Positions 61,224-64,000 of a stretch of DNA of 64,000 nucleotides are shown here, piece by piece. Under the pieces are notes generated by a model. It saw only the letters and a list, made by a program, of their open reading frames with translations, was not told the DNA's origin and searched no databases. The stretch comes from Myxococcaceae bacterium (GTDB lineage: Bacteria; Myxococcota_A; Polyangia; Polyangiales; Ga0077539), in NCBI GenBank assembly GCA_004297725.1, contig SCUS01000109.1, positions 1 through 64,000 on the forward strand. Reading direction: 5' to 3'. Numbering within the stretch: position 1 is the first letter of the stretch; every line of letters starts with the position of its first letter. A program made the position numbers and the translations under genes.

Positions 61224-62750
61224 ATGCACTCTCCATCATCGTTGCTTGCTTCCCATCGCAGGGCGCGCTGCGCCCCGGTCGTCGCGGCGGCCGCCTCGCT
61301 GGCCCTGCTGATCCTTCCCCGCGCGGGTCTCGCCCAGACCTTTGGAGAGCGCCTCGTGGTGCGCGGCGAGGTCGGCGCCGGAACCATGCTCTCCACCTAC
61401 CAGCGTGACTCGCTCCGCTATGACCTGAACGTGCAGGGCTCCGGGCGCCTCGGCTTCACCCTCTTCGGCCCGGTCGCCCTCCAGGCTTCGTTCTCGAGCT
61501 GGTGGTTTCCCTCGGAGAGCGGCGACGGGCAGCAGTACTCGGTCACCGGCGGCCTCCGCATCGAGCCGATGCTCGGGTCCGCCGGGCGCCTCTTCGTCGA
61601 CGTCAACGCCGGCCTCGGCATCTCCGGGGAGCGCAGCCGCGTCGCGCTCGACACGGGCCTCGGCTTCGAGCTCGCGATCAGCCGCGCCGTCGGCCTCGGC
61701 CCGGTGATCCGCTACGGGCACCTGTTCGCCGACTCCGGCGCGCAGGACCACGACAGCGACGCGCAGTACTGGTCTGCCGGGCTGTCGCTCTCGGCGAGGA
61801 TGCCCCCGGCGGTCGCCCATGGTCCTCTCGACGCCGACCGCGACGGCTTTCTCGACGCGGTCGACGAGTGCCCCGACGAGCCCGCCGGAGCGACCCCCGA
61901 CGCGCAGCACCGCGGCTGCCCGACGCGCGACCGCGACGGCGACGGCGTGACCGACGCGGGCGACCTCTGCCCCGACGCGCCTGCCGGCGATCACCCCGAT
62001 CCGACGCGGGCCGGCTGCCCTGCGGCGGACACCGACGGCGACGGCGTCTTCGACCCGCAGGACCTCTGCGTGACCACCCCTCCGGGCGACCACCCCGACC
62101 CCGAGCGCGCGGGATGCCCGGACGGCGATGACGACGCGGACGGCGTCTTCAACCACGCCGACCAGTGCCGCGGCGAGGCGCAGGGCCTCCACCCCGACGC
62201 CGCGCGCCCTGGATGTCCCCTCCCCGACCGCGACCACGACACGGTGCCCGACCCCACGGACGCGTGCCCCGACGTCGTCGGCGCCCCCAACATCGAGGCC
62301 CGTCGCAACGGCTGCCCGGGCCTGGTCGAGGTCCGCAACGGCATGATCGTGATCCTGCAGCCGGTGTTCTTCGCGACCAACCGCGACCGCATCCTGCCCA
62401 CCAGCTTCCGGGTGCTCTCGGCGGTCGTCGCGGCGCTCCGCGCGCAGCCCGAGATCAGGCGCATCGCGGTCGAGGGCCACACGGACAACGTCGGCCGCGA
62501 CGAGGCCAACCTCGCGCTCTCTCAGCGCCGCGCGCAGGCCGTCGCGACCTGGCTCACCCAGCACGGCATCGAGGCAGCACGCGTCGAGGCCCGCGGTCTC
62601 GGCGCCAGCCGCCCGATCGTCCCCAACGACTCGGCCTCCGGGCGCGCGGCCAACCGCCGCGTGGAGTTTCACATCCTCGACCCGCGGCAGAGCACCGCCC
62701 TCGACGCCAACGGTCGCACCGCCGGCCCCGGCGCCACGGGTGCTCCTTGA
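61224..62750 (+). CDS. OmpA-family outer-membrane protein with TSP3 repeats
   Basis: A 508-residue protein with signal peptide (VVAAAASLALLILPRAGLAQ). Residues about 40-205 are a beta-barrel-like region. Four or more thrombospondin type 3-like repeats follow (DADRDGFLDAVDECPDEPAG, DRDGDGVTDAGDLCPDAPAG), likely calcium-binding. The last about 110 residues are a complete OmpA C-terminal domain with VEGHTDNVG and LSQRRAQAV, which binds peptidoglycan. Such proteins link the outer membrane to the cell wall. It follows the CsbD gene by 114 bases and precedes the ice-binding lipoprotein gene by 63 bases. Confidence 0.9.
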   Translation: MHSPSSLLASHRRARCAPVVAAAASLALLILPRAGLAQTFGERLVVRGEVGAGTMLSTYQRDSLRYDLNVQGSGRLGFTLFGPVALQASFSSWWFPSESGDGQQYSVTGGLRIEPMLGSAGRLFVDVNAGLGISGERSRVALDTGLGFELAISRAVGLGPVIRYGHLFADSGAQDHDSDAQYWSAGLSLSARMPPAVAHGPLDADRDGFLDAVDECPDEPAGATPDAQHRGCPTRDRDGDGVTDAGDLCPDAPAGDHPDPTRAGCPAADTDGDGVFDPQDLCVTTPPGDHPDPERAGCPDGDDDADGVFNHADQCRGEAQGLHPDAARPGCPLPDRDHDTVPDPTDACPDVVGAPNIEARRNGCPGLVEVRNGMIVILQPVFFATNRDRILPTSFRVLSAVVAALRAQPEIRRIAVEGHTDNVGRDEANLALSQRRAQAVATWLTQHGIEAARVEARGLGASRPIVPNDSASGRAANRRVEFHILDPRQSTALDANGRTAGPGATGAP

Positions 62751-62813
62751 GCAACGCCGGACCGCGTCTCCGCCCCATCCGATCTTCCTTCACCGCTCGT
62801 CAGGAGAGTCTGA

Positions 62814-63905
62814 ATGTCTGAACGCCATGCGCCTATCGGGCGCGCTCGACGCCATCTTCTGCTCACCTCGATGGCGGCGCTGCTCGCCGCCGGTTGCGGC
62901 ACGCGCTCCATCCTCGGCGCGGTCTCGGACCCCGACGTGCTCGACGCGTCCATGGAGGCCGACGCGCCCGAGACCAGCACGGACGTAGCCCGCACCGACC
63001 TGGGACGCAGCGACGCGCCCGACGTGACGCTGCCCGACGTGCCCGGCGCGCTCGACGCGCCCGACGCCTCGCGGCCCGATGTCTCCGACGTGCCCGCGGC
63101 GCTCGATGTTTCCGACGCGTCGCTGCCCGATGTCTCCGACGTGCCCGCGGCGCTCGATGTTTCCGACACGTCGCTGCCCGATGTCTCCGACGTGGCCGAC
63201 GTGCGCGACGTGGCCCTCGTCGACACGCCGGTCGACCGCCCCGATGCCCCCGACGCGCCGATGATCGACGCCGGCCCGATGGGTACGGGCACGCTCGGCT
63301 CGGCGGCGCGCTTCACCATCCTCGCGGGATCGACCGTGAGCAACACCGGGCTCACGACCATCACGGGGGAGGTGGGCGTCAGCCCCGGCCTGGCCCTGGT
63401 CGGCATCCCTGCGGGCACCGTCGTCCACGCGGGCGACCCCGTCGCCGCGCTCGCCCAGGCCGACACCACGGTGGCCTACAACCGCCTCGCGGGGCTGCCC
63501 TGCGGGACGGCCCTCACCGGCCGCGACCTCGGCGGCATGACCCTGTCCCCGGGCGTCTACTGCTTCACCTCCTCCGCCCAGCTCACGGGCACGCTGGTGC
63601 TCGATGGGCGCGGGCAGACCAACCCGTTGTTCGTCTTCCAGGTCGGCTCGACGCTGGTGACGTCCAACATCTCCGTCGTGCTCCTGACCAACGGCGCTCG
63701 CTCGTGCGGGGTGTACTGGCAGACGGGCAGCTCCGCCACGGTGGGCATCGGCTCCAACTTCTCGGGCAACATCATCGCCCTCGGGAGCGTCACCCTCACC
63801 ACGGGCGTGACCCTCCAGGGCCGCGCCCTCGCGCGGTCGGGCGGCGTGACGATGGACACCAACTCGGTATCCAACGCGGCCTGCCCCGACCCTGCCCTGC
63901 CCTGA
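62814..63905 (+). CDS. Ice-binding family (DUF3494) lipoprotein
   Basis: A 363-residue lipoprotein. Lipobox LAAGCG lies at residue 28; a 110-residue Asp/Ser/Val/Ala/Pro linker follows with DVSDVPAALDVSDASLP repeated. The C-terminal about 200 residues match the ice-binding DUF3494 domain: FTILAGSTVSNTGLTTITGE, GVSPGLALVGIPAGT, TLSPGVYCFTSSAQLTGTLV, FVFQVGSTLVTSNISVVLL and SATVGIGSNFSGNIIALGSV. Such proteins bind ice crystals or act as adhesins; a flat Thr-rich face would be the binding surface. AGGAG lies upstream of the ATG. It closes the stress-type cluster. Confidence 0.88.
   Translation: MSERHAPIGRARRHLLLTSMAALLAAGCGTRSILGAVSDPDVLDASMEADAPETSTDVARTDLGRSDAPDVTLPDVPGALDAPDASRPDVSDVPAALDVSDASLPDVSDVPAALDVSDTSLPDVSDVADVRDVALVDTPVDRPDAPDAPMIDAGPMGTGTLGSAARFTILAGSTVSNTGLTTITGEVGVSPGLALVGIPAGTVVHAGDPVAALAQADTTVAYNRLAGLPCGTALTGRDLGGMTLSPGVYCFTSSAQLTGTLVLDGRGQTNPLFVFQVGSTLVTSNISVVLLTNGARSCGVYWQTGSSATVGIGSNFSGNIIALGSVTLTTGVTLQGRALARSGGVTMDTNSVSNAACPDPALP
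63078..63193 (+). repeat. 51-base tandem repeats in the linker of the ice-binding lipoprotein
   Basis: Copies at 63078-63128 and 63129-63179 are nearly identical, and a partial third starts at 63180. They encode DVSDVPAALDVSDASLP. The units are almost identical at silent sites, so expansion is recent. Confidence 0.85.
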
Positions 63906-63940
63906 GTCCCTCTCCACAGGGCACGTGAAGGGTTGAGCGC

Positions 63941-63979
63941 GGGGCGCTGGGGCGACCGATCACGTCATCCCAGCGCCCC
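63941..63979 (+). terminator. Possible terminator after the ice-binding gene
   Basis: GGGGCGCTGGG at 63941-63951 is exactly inverted as CCCAGCGCCCC at 63969-63979 (11-base-pair stem, 17-base loop), 36 bases beyond the stop at 63905. No T-run follows. Confidence 0.45.
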
Positions 63980-64000
63980 TCACCGGACTCCGTTCGGCAC

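Overview
The window is very GC-rich, densely coded DNA from a Gram-negative bacterium, most likely a myxobacterium (Myxococcota, Polyangiales-like). The grounds are the number of secreted lipoproteins (about a dozen with clear lipoboxes), MopE-type Asp/Cys repeats and thrombospondin type 3 repeats, Asp/Val/Pro-rich linkers, a metalloprotease with a MYXO-CTERM-like tail, several multi-PAS histidine kinases, and the high GC with GTG starts. No tRNA, rRNA, CRISPR array, insertion sequence or prophage was found. The assignment is an inference from gene style, not from a marker gene.

Layout. 1-6852: a minus-strand block of an extended SDR/epimerase, two multi-domain histidine kinases and a response regulator, with overlapping junctions. 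6853-10978: an alkylsulfatase-like metallo-beta-lactamase protein, a dienelactone hydrolase and a GIDE-like membrane protein; intergenic foldback repeats lie here and at 1-190. 11015-13083: a DprE1/DprE2-like oxidase/reductase pair. 13236-19472: secreted repeat lipoproteins, a matrixin-like protease and an OmpA-like outer-membrane protein. 19483-24798: porin, YVTN propeller lipoprotein and a giant polytopic membrane protein. 25072-33701: patatin phospholipase, another hybrid kinase, SGNH-hydrolase lipoprotein, zinc-ribbon protein and a methyltransferase with regulatory domain. 33881-43481: mostly lipoproteins and membrane proteins of unknown role, including a DUF3160 protein and a GT-C-like protein. 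43554-44944: a MoaD/ThiS-like protein coupled to a BNR/Asp-box propeller. 44967-50637: membrane histidine kinase, a histone-H1-like Lys/Ala/Pro protein, and a small protein next to an 841-residue HEXXH protein that may be a secreted effector. 50640-57208: PLD-like lipoprotein, propeller lipoprotein, an octaheme cytochrome with a collagen-like stalk, a beta-barrel protein and a lipoprotein. 57225-59251: tgt (queuosine) overlapping an MnmC2-like methyltransferase gene. 59501-63905: a stress-type cluster with an LMO0937-like peptide, a coiled-coil protein, a tandem CsbD protein, an OmpA/TSP3 protein and an ice-binding (DUF3494) lipoprotein.

The genes look like core-genome envelope, signalling and stress functions rather than a mobile island. 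Tail-to-tail gene pairs end within 0-43 bp of each other or overlap, and translational coupling by ATGA or GTGA overlap occurs at 726-729, 11752-11755 and 58100-58103. The best candidates for something new are the foldback repeat family, the MoaD-propeller pair, the collagen-octaheme lipoprotein, the 47725-50637 pair, the DprE1-like enzyme with Ala at the benzothiazinone-target position, and the histone-H1-like protein. All coordinates assume the starts argued for in each entry.
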